Source of the DNA: Marinobacterium zhoushanense
Lineage (GTDB): Bacteria > Pseudomonadota > Gammaproteobacteria > Pseudomonadales > Balneatricaceae
Length of the DNA: 64,000 nucleotides
NCBI RefSeq assembly: GCF_014641945.1
Contig: NZ_BMIJ01000002.1
Coordinates: 62,001 to 126,000 of the forward strand
Direction of reading: 5' to 3'
Part shown: in pieces, positions 10,471 through 18,472 of the stretch
Layout of the letters: every line of letters begins with the position of its first letter
Numbering within the stretch: the first letter of the stretch is position 1
The notes under the pieces: generated by a model
What the model was told of the DNA's origin: nothing
Databases searched by the model: none
The model's input: only the letters and a program-made list of their open reading frames with translations
Program-made: the position numbers and the translations under genes

Positions 10471-11448
10471 ATGTCAGATCAATCATCCGATCAAGCCAAC
10501 AGCCAGTTGGCAGATCTTTCAGCCCAACCCCACATAGCCGTCGTTGGCGCCGGCGCCATGGGGTGCTATTTCGGCGGCATGCTGATTCGGGCCGGACATC
10601 GGGTTACGCTGATCGACGTCAATCCTGCGCAGATCGAAACGATCAACACCCGCGGATTGATCCTGGACACCGATGAGGGCCGTAGTGAGCTCAAGGCGAC
10701 TGCAGCACTGGCAAAGGATGTGGACGAGGTAGCCGATCTGGTTGTGCTGTTCACCAAAACGCTGCACACCGAAGCGGCCATGGCCTCAATCAAGCATCTG
10801 CTGACGCCCTCTACCGTCGTGCTGTCGTTGCAAAACGGACTGGGCAATGCCGAGCGGATCGCGAAATACCATGACAGCGCGCGTATAGCGGTCGGCACCA
10901 CGCTGGTACCCGCCGACCTTCAGGGCCCCGGACACGTCGTCTCTCACGGCCCCTCCAGCTCACGCATGATGGATGCGAATACCCAACATCCAAAGTGGGT
11001 GACTACATTGGCAGAGCTCTTTAACAATGCCGGGCTGACCAGCGAACCGGACCCCGATATCCACTCGGTCATCTGGTCCAAGGTGGCGTTCAATGCCGCG
11101 ATGAATGCAATCTGCGCGGTCACCGGCGCGACACCCGGCCGCATCGGCCAGGTAGACGCTTCGGTCGACCTGGCTCGCACCGTAGTGCATGAAACCCTTC
11201 AGGCTGGCGAAGCAAAGGGGATCGCACTGGACGAAACCCATATCTGGCAGAACGTGGAGATGGCGCTGCGAGAACACGCCAATCACAAACCCTCGATGCT
11301 GCAGGATATCGAACACGGCCGTGCGACCGAAATCGATGCCATCAACGGCGCCATCGTTGACGCCGCCTTGCAGGCGGGCCTGGATGCCCCCGCCAACAGA
11401 ACGCTGTTCCAGCTGGTGAAACTGAAGGAATCGCTCGCCCGGCACTGA
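10471..11448 (+). CDS. Ketopantoate reductase-family 2-hydroxyacid dehydrogenase
   Basis: A 325-residue PanE/ApbA-fold NAD(P)H-dependent reductase. The Rossmann motif GAGAMGCYFGG is at residues 27-37 after an unusually long N-terminal extension, and the catalytic lysine and asparagines are in WSKVAFNAAMNAICAVTG. Family enzymes reduce 2-dehydropantoate to pantoate, but some members are D-mandelate dehydrogenases. Next to benzoylformate decarboxylase, interconversion of (R)-mandelate and benzoylformate is a reasonable alternative role. It lies 157 bases after the aldehyde dehydrogenase in the same direction. The choice between pantoate synthesis and mandelate oxidation is inference from context only. 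Confidence 0.85.
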   Translation: MSDQSSDQANSQLADLSAQPHIAVVGAGAMGCYFGGMLIRAGHRVTLIDVNPAQIETINTRGLILDTDEGRSELKATAALAKDVDEVADLVVLFTKTLHTEAAMASIKHLLTPSTVVLSLQNGLGNAERIAKYHDSARIAVGTTLVPADLQGPGHVVSHGPSSSRMMDANTQHPKWVTTLAELFNNAGLTSEPDPDIHSVIWSKVAFNAAMNAICAVTGATPGRIGQVDASVDLARTVVHETLQAGEAKGIALDETHIWQNVEMALREHANHKPSMLQDIEHGRATEIDAINGAIVDAALQAGLDAPANRTLFQLVKLKESLARH

Positions 11449-11491
11449 ACGCCCGAGTACTCCCGAATACCGCATTCAGGATATTCAGATC

Positions 11492-11566
11492 ATGGCCAGA
11501 GGCGCACGCAAACCGATCAAAATCGAAGACTACAGGCAGCTGGCCCAAGGGCGATCTGGTACTTGA
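11492..11566 (+). pseudogene. 5' stump of an FMN-dependent alpha-hydroxyacid (mandelate-type) dehydrogenase
   Basis: A 24-codon open frame begins MARGARKPIKIEDYRQLAQGR and then ends in SGT and a stop. The IEDYRxLAxxR pattern is how FMN-dependent (S)-mandelate and lactate dehydrogenases begin, where the next residues would be LPKMVFDYLEGG. The match breaks at about 11553, exactly where an IS481-like fragment begins on the other strand. It lies 43 bases after the reductase gene in the same direction, the expected place for mdlB in a mandelate operon. Seen: the stump and the break. Inferred: loss of the gene through IS insertion and deletion. Confidence 0.6.
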
Positions 11567-11817
11567 AGTCGATCGCACCCTGGCCCACCTGGGGTGCGCA
11601 TGCTCGTACCGTCCGAGGGCTGATACCAAAGTCCTGGGCCACACTGCGGACAGACTGATTCTCTTGCGTCACGCGTTCAACGATAAGGACCCGATTGTAG
11701 AGCGTCGTTTGGGCATTCTTGTGGGCGGTTGCTCATGTCGGTTGTTCTGTGCTGTTTGTTTGGCGATAACCAGCATCTCGAACTTAACCGGCGTGAACAA
11801 CCTCCTCAGAACCTACA
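11553..11817 (-). mobile_element. Decayed IS481-family insertion sequence fragment
   Basis: On the minus strand, frame fragments read HKNAQTTLYNRVLIVERV, then SVRSVAQDFGISPRTVR, then in another frame RVRSTSSTRSPLGQL. These match the start of IS481 transposases (HKNA..T...R, a helix-turn-helix ending RTVRKW, then DRSSRPHRSP), with at least two frameshifts. Upstream of the frame lies a TGT-type end (TGTAGGTTCTGAGGAGG on the minus strand, beginning at 11817). Only the first 60 or so codons remain, so the element is dead. Confidence 0.6.
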
Positions 11818-11914
11818 CTTAGCCCGGATGTTGCAGCACAAACAAGAAGAGCGGCCAGCTTTTATGTTGTAATTCAAGTAATTAAGTCGAATACAACAAC
11901 CCGCGACTCGGATC

Positions 11915-12397
11915 TTAGAACCACCGCTGCGGATACGGCGAGTGCGATACCAGGCGGTGGTACAACACACCGAACACCACGATGAGCAGCGTACCCGCCA
12001 TTACCGGGGTAAGCAGAAAATCCCAGTGTTCACCGGCCAGCATAACAACCAGTGGGTTGGCGCCCGCCGGCGGATGCGTAGTCCGGGTCAGCATCATCAA
12101 CGCGACCGCCAGGCCTACTGCCAGCCCCAGTGACCAGGACTCCACCCCGACAAGCGATAGAACACACAGACCTATGGTCGTCGTGAGCATGTGTCCCAGC
12201 ACAATGTTGCGGGGCTGAGCCAGGGGGCTTTCGGGCAAAGCAAACAGGATAACCATGGTTGCGCCAAACGGGGCCATCAGCCAGATAAAGGACGAACTGA
12301 GCATCGTCAGACTGCTGAGCGCGGTTATGCAGAGCATGGCGCCAAGTCCGGCGATCGCAGGAGCGAAGTAAGGTGTTTCCGATAGACGGTGGTACAT
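11915..12397 (-). CDS. HPP-family integral membrane protein
   Basis: A 160-residue membrane protein with about four hydrophobic segments and the family signature THPPAGANPLV (residues 107-117), plus LMAPFGATMVILF near residue 45. HPP proteins are small membrane proteins of poorly known role; plant and cyanobacterial relatives have been linked to nitrite transport. The start at 12397 follows an AGGGA ribosome site. It diverges from a tetR gene over a region with two matching operators, so that regulator probably represses it. Confidence 0.85.
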   Translation of the reverse strand: MYHRLSETPYFAPAIAGLGAMLCITALSSLTMLSSSFIWLMAPFGATMVILFALPESPLAQPRNIVLGHMLTTTIGLCVLSLVGVESWSLGLAVGLAVALMMLTRTTHPPAGANPLVVMLAGEHWDFLLTPVMAGTLLIVVFGVLYHRLVSHSPYPQRWF

Positions 12398-12412
12398 TTT
12401 GAAATCCCTAAA

Positions 12413-12450
12413 GTAGACAGATCGGTCTACATGATAGACAGGTCTGTCTA
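12413..12450. promoter_or_regulatory. Two TetR-type operator palindromes
   Basis: Two near-perfect inverted repeats with the same TAGACAG half-site lie between the divergent HPP and tetR genes: GTAGACAGATCGGTCTAC at 12413-12430 and TAGACAGGTCTGTCTA at 12435-12450. Their centres are 21 bases apart, about two helical turns, so two dimers could bind on the same face. Confidence 0.75.
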
Positions 12451-12492
12451 CTTGTGTCAAGATGAGACCGTGCACTTCAAACGGAGGATGTA

Positions 12493-13083
12493 ATGGATAA
12501 ACGTGAGCTGCTGATCCGCACCGCGTTCAGGCTGTTCTACAGCCACGGAATTCATGCGGTCGGAATCAATTCAGTCTTGAAAGAGTCAGGAGTGGCGAAG
12601 AGGACCCTCTATCACCACTTCGAAAGCAAGGAGCAATTGGTCGAAGCTGTCATCCAATATCGAGATGCGGTGTTCCTCGAGTGGATGCAAAAGCGACTGG
12701 CCTCAGTCGAAGCGGGCGAAGCCGGCATCCGGGAGTTGTTCGCCGCCTTGCATGACTGGTTCAACGACCAGGTTATCGAGCTGCAGGCTTTCAACGGCTG
12801 TTTCTTTATCAATAGCAGCGCGGAATATGGCGACCACGACAGTCCCATACACAAGGCCTGTGCACTCCACAAGGAAAAGGTGGTCCAGCTCATTCATCGA
12901 CAGGTCGAAGCGTCAGGGGTTCTGGCTAAAAAGGTTGATGAAGTGACTGGTTTCATTGCCATGATCAAGGAGGGTGCCATCGTTACCGCCCACGTTCAGG
13001 GTGACAGAGATTCCGCCCTTAGAGGAGAGCGGTTGGCGCTGGCGATGCTGCAACTCAATCGGGGACACGAGCCCACTGCATAA
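12493..13083 (+). CDS. TetR-family transcriptional repressor
   Basis: A 196-residue TetR regulator with the N-terminal helix-turn-helix FYSHGIHAVGINSVLKESGVAKRTLYHHFESKEQLV (residues 16-50, conserved Tyr-His-His-Phe) and a C-terminal TetR_C ligand-binding domain (NGCFFINSSAEYGD is typical of the YbiH/LmrA-like branch). The two palindromes just upstream are its probable sites, giving autoregulation and control of the divergent HPP gene. Confidence 0.9.
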   Translation: MDKRELLIRTAFRLFYSHGIHAVGINSVLKESGVAKRTLYHHFESKEQLVEAVIQYRDAVFLEWMQKRLASVEAGEAGIRELFAALHDWFNDQVIELQAFNGCFFINSSAEYGDHDSPIHKACALHKEKVVQLIHRQVEASGVLAKKVDEVTGFIAMIKEGAIVTAHVQGDRDSALRGERLALAMLQLNRGHEPTA

Positions 13084-13121
13084 CTTGAGACAGTTAGCAT
13101 GGAACGCATGCCCCAAACTGA

Positions 13122-14651
13122 TCATTGGGTATCGTGATGGGAGCACTCTTGAGCTCTCGAGAGCGTGTCCCGTCCAATAATTGACAACCCGACCGTTAAC
13201 ACAGCAGATAACAAGGCCACTGTAGCAGCAGCCAAAAACAGATCAGCGAAGCCACCCCGATAGCTGGCCAGTGCCGTTGCCGCCTCCAGCTCCCCCATAG
13301 ACAAGTGGCCGGTCATGAAGCGCCCCGTTACCACCCACTCCAAGGCGTCGGGCAAGACTGCGCAACGACCGCCACCAGAAGCGCACAACTCGTCCTGCAG
13401 CCTGCTCTTTACTCCAAACGCCAATACCGACGAAAGACCTGCATACCCCACCAGCATGGCGAAAAACCGCGCCGTGGTGCTGATACCTGAGGCCATGCCC
13501 GTGCGCTCTTTCGGCACGGTGCCAAGAATCGCTTTCTGGGTTTCGCCGTTGATCAACCCACCACCGGCGCCCAGAATCGACATACCGATAAAGAACCAGA
13601 TCGGGTTGCTGCTTGACACGGCCAATGCCAACCAGATATTCCCGACCGAGATGATCGCCAATCCGACCCCGAGCAGCTGATAAGACTGAAGCCGGTTCGA
13701 AAGTCGTCGCCCTATGGTCGGGAACATAAACATCGTGATGGCAAATGGCAGCAACGCACAGCCTGTCCAAAGAAAGGAGATGCCCATACCGCGCTGGAGG
13801 TAGAGCGGCAATAGCGCCGCCATCACCTGGGCGGCACCGGCGTACCCCAGCATGGCGATCACGGCCCCTACAAAGCGGCCGGACTTGAAAAGCCTCAGAT
13901 GCAACATGGGGTTGGCCTGACGCAGCTCTATGGCCACGAATGCCGCCAACGTGACCATCCCGAGCGTAAACACGATCACCGACTGATGGCTCGTCCAGCC
14001 GGTTTGAGGCCCATTGATAAGCCCCCAGACCCAAAGCAGCATTGAGAGACTGAAGCAGATGGCGCCCGCCCAGTCGAACGCATGTGCGCCACTGGGCCTG
14101 TCTTCGTCGATAGTGCGCGGCACTGAAAGAATCAACGTTACGCAGATCGGTACAAAGACAAAGAATGCCCAGCGCCAACCCAATAGGTAGCCGGCCAGGC
14201 TGCTTAACAAGGGGGCAATCACCATGGTCAGTCCCATGATGCTGCCCCAGGTACTCCAGGCCTTGATCGCCTCATCCTGCAGACGAAATCGATGCCCGAT
14301 AGTGGATAACGCGGGCGCCAGCAGCAGTGCCGCCCCTACGCCCTGTACCGCGCGTGCCCCAATCAACAGCGAGATATTGGGCGCGACGCAGCAGGCCAGT
14401 GCCGCACAGCCGAACAACCACAAACCCACACACAGCACCCTGCGGCGTCCATAGCGATCGGCCATCGCGCCGGCAAACAGCAGCAGAGAGGCAAATGTGA
14501 GCAAGAAGCTGCTTTGCACCCAGGCCATCTGCGAAAAATCAGCGCCAAGGTCCGACACCAGACTGGGCAGTATCACCCCAACCAGATTGGTATCAAAAAT
14601 GGTCAGGGCACAACTGGCCGAGGCAGTGAGTAGCAAGCCTTGCCCTTTCAT
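13122..14651 (-). CDS. MFS transporter, DHA2 (EmrB/QacA) family
   Basis: A 509-residue drug:H+ antiporter-2 type permease with about 14 predicted membrane segments. The family motif A region reads GAMADRYGRRRVLCVG (residues 61-76), and motif C-like glycine/proline segments follow. The substrate is unknown. It begins 19 bases after the stop of the DUF934 gene on the same strand, so it may be co-transcribed with the sulfite reductase operon, which would suggest export of a sulfur compound; this is only a guess. Confidence 0.88.
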   Translation of the reverse strand: MKGQGLLLTASASCALTIFDTNLVGVILPSLVSDLGADFSQMAWVQSSFLLTFASLLLFAGAMADRYGRRRVLCVGLWLFGCAALACCVAPNISLLIGARAVQGVGAALLLAPALSTIGHRFRLQDEAIKAWSTWGSIMGLTMVIAPLLSSLAGYLLGWRWAFFVFVPICVTLILSVPRTIDEDRPSGAHAFDWAGAICFSLSMLLWVWGLINGPQTGWTSHQSVIVFTLGMVTLAAFVAIELRQANPMLHLRLFKSGRFVGAVIAMLGYAGAAQVMAALLPLYLQRGMGISFLWTGCALLPFAITMFMFPTIGRRLSNRLQSYQLLGVGLAIISVGNIWLALAVSSSNPIWFFIGMSILGAGGGLINGETQKAILGTVPKERTGMASGISTTARFFAMLVGYAGLSSVLAFGVKSRLQDELCASGGGRCAVLPDALEWVVTGRFMTGHLSMGELEAATALASYRGGFADLFLAAATVALLSAVLTVGLSIIGRDTLSRAQECSHHDTQ

Positions 14652-14670
14652 GGCAAAGCCCTCTCTCGAC

Positions 14671-15183
14671 TCATGACTTCGCGCTTCGACGTCTGAACAG
14701 CGGTTCGGGGTTTGTTACCGATCGAGCGTAAATCATATCGAAGCCAAACAGCCCCTTGAGTGCCTCAGACACCGATCTGTCTTCACGTACGGCAAACGAG
14801 CTAAAACCGCAGTGACGCATCAGCCCCAGTTGGTCGCGCAGTACATCACCGGTTGCACGCAGGTCACCCTTATAGCCGTAACGGGTTCTGAGCAGATTGG
14901 CCTGAGTGTACGCTCGACCATCTCTGAAGCTTGGAAACTCCAAGGCGATCAGCGGCAACGTATCAAGCCAGGGCGCAATCGCTTCCGGGTCGTCATCCGG
15001 CCCCAACAGGACACCGTATGACAACTGCCCCTCCTCCCCCGTTTCACGCAGGGCCTGCCAACGCGCAAAGGAGATAATCGGTGAGGAGATGCCGTCCAGC
15101 GGCTGGTCGTCGTCCACCAGACACCAGGGGTCCTCTTGCAGTACAACCGCCACTCCATTTTTCAGGCCGATTGTATTGTTCAT
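14671..15183 (-). CDS. DUF934 family protein linked to sulfite reductase
   Basis: A 170-residue DUF934 protein, with family stretches FPSFRDGRAYTQANLLRTRYGYKGDLRATGDVLRDQL (split: FRDGRAYTQANLLR, GYKGDLRATGDVLRDQ). These small proteins almost always follow cysI-type sulfite reductase genes and are thought to assist it, but no mechanism is known. Its ATG overlaps the TGA of the reductase gene by ATGA, showing tight coupling. Confidence 0.9.
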   Translation of the reverse strand: MNNTIGLKNGVAVVLQEDPWCLVDDDQPLDGISSPIISFARWQALRETGEEGQLSYGVLLGPDDDPEAIAPWLDTLPLIALEFPSFRDGRAYTQANLLRTRYGYKGDLRATGDVLRDQLGLMRHCGFSSFAVREDRSVSEALKGLFGFDMIYARSVTNPEPLFRRRSAKS

Positions 15184-16862
15184 GCGCTTGCCTCCACCCT
15201 GGCGGTTTCACGTTGATAGACCCCCTCCTTGAAAGGAGCGATACCGATGCGACGCACCGTGTCGACGAATCGTTCCTCTACTTCACGATAGCTCAGGTAG
15301 ACGGATAGTAATCGGCCGATCGCCTCGGGTACCTCTTCGGCCCTGAGTGCAGGCCCGATCACCTTACCGATCGAGCTGTCCTTGCCCTGGGCACCGCCAA
15401 TCGTGATCTGAAAGAACTCTTCGCCGTTCTTATCGACCCCCAGAATACCGATATTACCGATATGGTGGTGACCACACGCATTCACACAACCCGAAATATT
15501 GAGGCTCAGTTCGCCCAGATCGTGCAGGAAATCGAGATCGTCGAAACGCTCCTGTATCGCCTTCGCCACCGGCAGCGAGCGGGTGCTGGCCAACGAGCAG
15601 TAGTCGCCGCCGGGGCAGGAGATAACGTCGGTCAATAGGCCGATATTGGGCGTGGCCAGGTTCTGCGCCCGTAGCGCTTTCCACAACGCATAAAGATCAC
15701 GTTTGCGGACATCCGGCAGTACCAGATTTTGCTCGTGGGCCACGCGGATTTCGCCGAAGCCAAACTTCTCGGCAAGATCAGCCACCACGCGCATCTGCTC
15801 GGCGGTTACATCACCCGGAGGCGCCGACGCGCCTGGCTTGGTGGAGAGGATGACTGAGCTGTACCCCGACACCTTGTGTGGGCGCGTGTTGTTCTGCACC
15901 CAAACGGAAAACGCGGGATCACGGGCTAACCAGGCACCGAAGTCAGGATCGATCGCATCTATCCGCTCGTAATCCGGCGCCTGAAAATTCTGGGCAACGC
16001 GTGTGTACTCTTCGGAGGTCAGCTCAGCGACGCCATCACGAATCTGCTCCCACTCACGCTCCACTTCCTGTGCGAACGCCTCAATTCCGAGTGCTTTAAC
16101 GAGGATCTTGATCCTCGCCTTGTACTTGTTGTCACGTCGACCGTAGCGGTTATACACGCGCAACACGGCTTCGACATAGGTCAGCAGATGCTGCCAGGGC
16201 AGCGCCTCACGTATCATTTCGTTAAGGATAGGGGTGCGTCCCAGGCCGCCTCCGACCATCACGCGTAACAGCATCTCGCCGTTTTCGCCCTTGTACAGGT
16301 AAAGCCCCACATCATGTGCACGGATCGCAGCACGATCCATCTCCGAGGAGGAGATCGCGATCTTGAACTTGCGCGGCAAAAACAGGAACTCCGGGTTAAC
16401 CGTCGACCACTGGCGCAGAATCTCGGCCAGCGGCCGGGGGTCGATCAGTTCGTCCCCCGCGACCCCGGCAAAGGCTTCGGTGGTGATATTGCGCACGCAG
16501 TTGCCGGAGGTCTGGATCGCATGCATCTCGTGATCGGCGAGCAGTTGCAGAATATCCGGCACCTGCTCCAGCTCGATCCAGTTGAACTGGATATTCTGCC
16601 GCGTGGTGAAGTGTCCGTAGTCCCGGTCGTAGTCTTCGGCGATCCGGGCAAGGGCACGCAGCTGATTCGATGACAAGGTGCCATAGGGAATCGCAACACG
16701 CAGCATATACGCGTGGCGCTGCAGGTAGACGCCGTTCTGCAGCCTGAGCGGTAGAAACTCCTCTTCACTCAGTTCACCCGACAGCCTGCGAGCGACCTGA
16801 TCGCGAAACTGAGCAACCCGCGCCTGCACCAGCGCATGGTCATATTGATCGTATCTATACAC
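15180..16862 (-). CDS. cysI: Sulfite/nitrite reductase hemoprotein (CysI-like)
   Basis: A 560-residue siroheme and 4Fe-4S enzyme that reduces sulfite to sulfide in assimilation. Both ferredoxin-like halves are present: TSGNCVRNITTEAFAG in the first, and the cluster cysteines CPGGDYC and CVNACGHHHIGNIG (about residues 415-470) in the second. No flavoprotein (CysJ) gene is adjacent, as is usual for the ferredoxin- or otherwise reduced type found with DUF934. It is transcribed as cysI-DUF934, possibly with the MFS gene. Confidence 0.88.
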   Translation of the reverse strand: MYRYDQYDHALVQARVAQFRDQVARRLSGELSEEEFLPLRLQNGVYLQRHAYMLRVAIPYGTLSSNQLRALARIAEDYDRDYGHFTTRQNIQFNWIELEQVPDILQLLADHEMHAIQTSGNCVRNITTEAFAGVAGDELIDPRPLAEILRQWSTVNPEFLFLPRKFKIAISSSEMDRAAIRAHDVGLYLYKGENGEMLLRVMVGGGLGRTPILNEMIREALPWQHLLTYVEAVLRVYNRYGRRDNKYKARIKILVKALGIEAFAQEVEREWEQIRDGVAELTSEEYTRVAQNFQAPDYERIDAIDPDFGAWLARDPAFSVWVQNNTRPHKVSGYSSVILSTKPGASAPPGDVTAEQMRVVADLAEKFGFGEIRVAHEQNLVLPDVRKRDLYALWKALRAQNLATPNIGLLTDVISCPGGDYCSLASTRSLPVAKAIQERFDDLDFLHDLGELSLNISGCVNACGHHHIGNIGILGVDKNGEEFFQITIGGAQGKDSSIGKVIGPALRAEEVPEAIGRLLSVYLSYREVEERFVDTVRRIGIAPFKEGVYQRETARVEASA

Positions 16863-16956
16863 GCTTTGTCCCCGGTTCTGCCAAGTGAATGCACAAGGCT
16901 AGCGGGAGCGACGGATACGGGGCAGGCTCAATTTTTTTAATTTTAATCGGGACAGA

Positions 16957-18363
16957 TCACAGCTGTACAAACAGCTCCGGCAAACGATTCAGTGCCGCCG
17001 TTCGACGGGCATCCCACGGATGGGCGTAACTGATACGCAGGCAGTTTCTGAACTGACCCGACACGGAAAACAGTGGGCCGGGGGTGATAACCACGCCCCC
17101 CTCCAGCGCTTTCGGGTAGCTTGCCAGGGTATCGAAACTCGGCGGCAGCTCAACCCAGACCGCCAGACCGCCCAGCGGCACACTGACACGCAGCCCGGTG
17201 GACCACGCCTGGAGCGACGCAATCAGCCGATCCCGACGCTCTCTAAGTTCGTTGCGTTGACGGCGAAGATGCGCAGTAAAACTGCCATCGGCCATATAGT
17301 CCGCAACGCCCTGTTGCAGATATCGACTGCTGGCCAGCTGGGTCACCAGCTTCAGACGCAGAATACGGTCATGCCAGCGAGCCCCGGAGATCCAGCCCAG
17401 ACGCAGGTCACGCGACAGTGATTTGGAGAAGGAGCTGCACAGGATCACCCGGTCATCTCTGTCCATCGCCTTCAGTGGATCAGGCGCACTGCCGAGCGCG
17501 GTATCGGCGTAGATATCGTCCTCGATCACCGCCAGATCGTGCCGCTCCGCTAACGCCAGCAACCGCGACTTGGATTCGCTTGGCATCAACGCACCGCCTG
17601 GCGTCGCAAACGCGGGCGATACGATACAGGCCTTCACCTTCCAGCGCTCGAGCACCTCCTCCAGCGCCTCGATATCCATCCCGGTTTCCACTGAGGTCGG
17701 CACCTCAACAACCCGCAGATCCAGCTGCTCCAGCAACTGCAGCACGCCATAAAACCCCGGCGACTCCACCGCAACCACATCGCCCCGTTCGCAACAGGCC
17801 ATCAAAGCCAGAAACAGCGCATGCTGGCAGCCCGAGGTCACGCACAGCTGATCGGGCTGTACTGCCCAACCACGACGTGCGCTATGTAGTGATAGCTGCT
17901 CACGCAGGCCCATGTCGCCTGCAGGCGCATCGTAGTACTGGTAATCGTCACCCTTCTGGCGGCGTAGTGCGCGTCCAATGGAGCGATTCAGCGCCACAAT
18001 ACTGGGGGGCAGATCACCGGCGTGCAGGTCCGGTAGCAGATCGAATGCCGCGCTGCGGCCCATGATATCCAACAGCAACTCGTTAACGCTTACCGGCCTT
18101 GGCGCTTCGATCCTTGACCGACTGACCGGTTTCTTAACAGCATTGGGCTGAAGGGCTACAAAGTAACCGGACTTGGGGCGCGCCTCCAGCAGTCCCTGCG
18201 CCTCGAGGCGCTGCAGCGCATGCTGCACGGTGGCCTTGGACAGGCTATGCTCCTGGCACAGGGTGCGGATCGACGGCAGCCGCTCACCCAAACGCCAGCG
18301 TTGCTCCTCGATACCCTGCAGCAACCAGCTTTCAAGCTGTCGGTAACGATAATCGGCTCCCAT
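16957..18363 (-). CDS. MocR/PdxR-type regulator (GntR helix-turn-helix plus aminotransferase domain)
   Basis: About 468 residues: a GntR winged helix at the N-terminus (GERLPSIRTLCQEHSLSKAT then VQHALQRLEAQGLLEARPKSGYFV) and a fold-type I aminotransferase domain with the PLP-binding lysine in CSSFSKSLSRDLRLGWI. Such proteins use PLP or a PLP adduct as effector. The ATG at 18363 has a GAGGG ribosome site; longer starts at 18390 and 18474 are possible, but the latter overlaps the divergent ccoG start. It sits between cysI and ccoG, diverging from the latter. Confidence 0.85.
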   Translation of the reverse strand: MGADYRYRQLESWLLQGIEEQRWRLGERLPSIRTLCQEHSLSKATVQHALQRLEAQGLLEARPKSGYFVALQPNAVKKPVSRSRIEAPRPVSVNELLLDIMGRSAAFDLLPDLHAGDLPPSIVALNRSIGRALRRQKGDDYQYYDAPAGDMGLREQLSLHSARRGWAVQPDQLCVTSGCQHALFLALMACCERGDVVAVESPGFYGVLQLLEQLDLRVVEVPTSVETGMDIEALEEVLERWKVKACIVSPAFATPGGALMPSESKSRLLALAERHDLAVIEDDIYADTALGSAPDPLKAMDRDDRVILCSSFSKSLSRDLRLGWISGARWHDRILRLKLVTQLASSRYLQQGVADYMADGSFTAHLRRQRNELRERRDRLIASLQAWSTGLRVSVPLGGLAVWVELPPSFDTLASYPKALEGGVVITPGPLFSVSGQFRNCLRISYAHPWDARRTAALNRLPELFVQL

Positions 18364-18472
18364 CTCAGGCCCTCGCCCATCTGTACCCATTGTTATTATT
18401 TTTTTTATACCTGATCCTATCTTAATCACAAGCGTAGTCTGCCCCCAATCAGAAATCAGGGGGAAACCTGCC

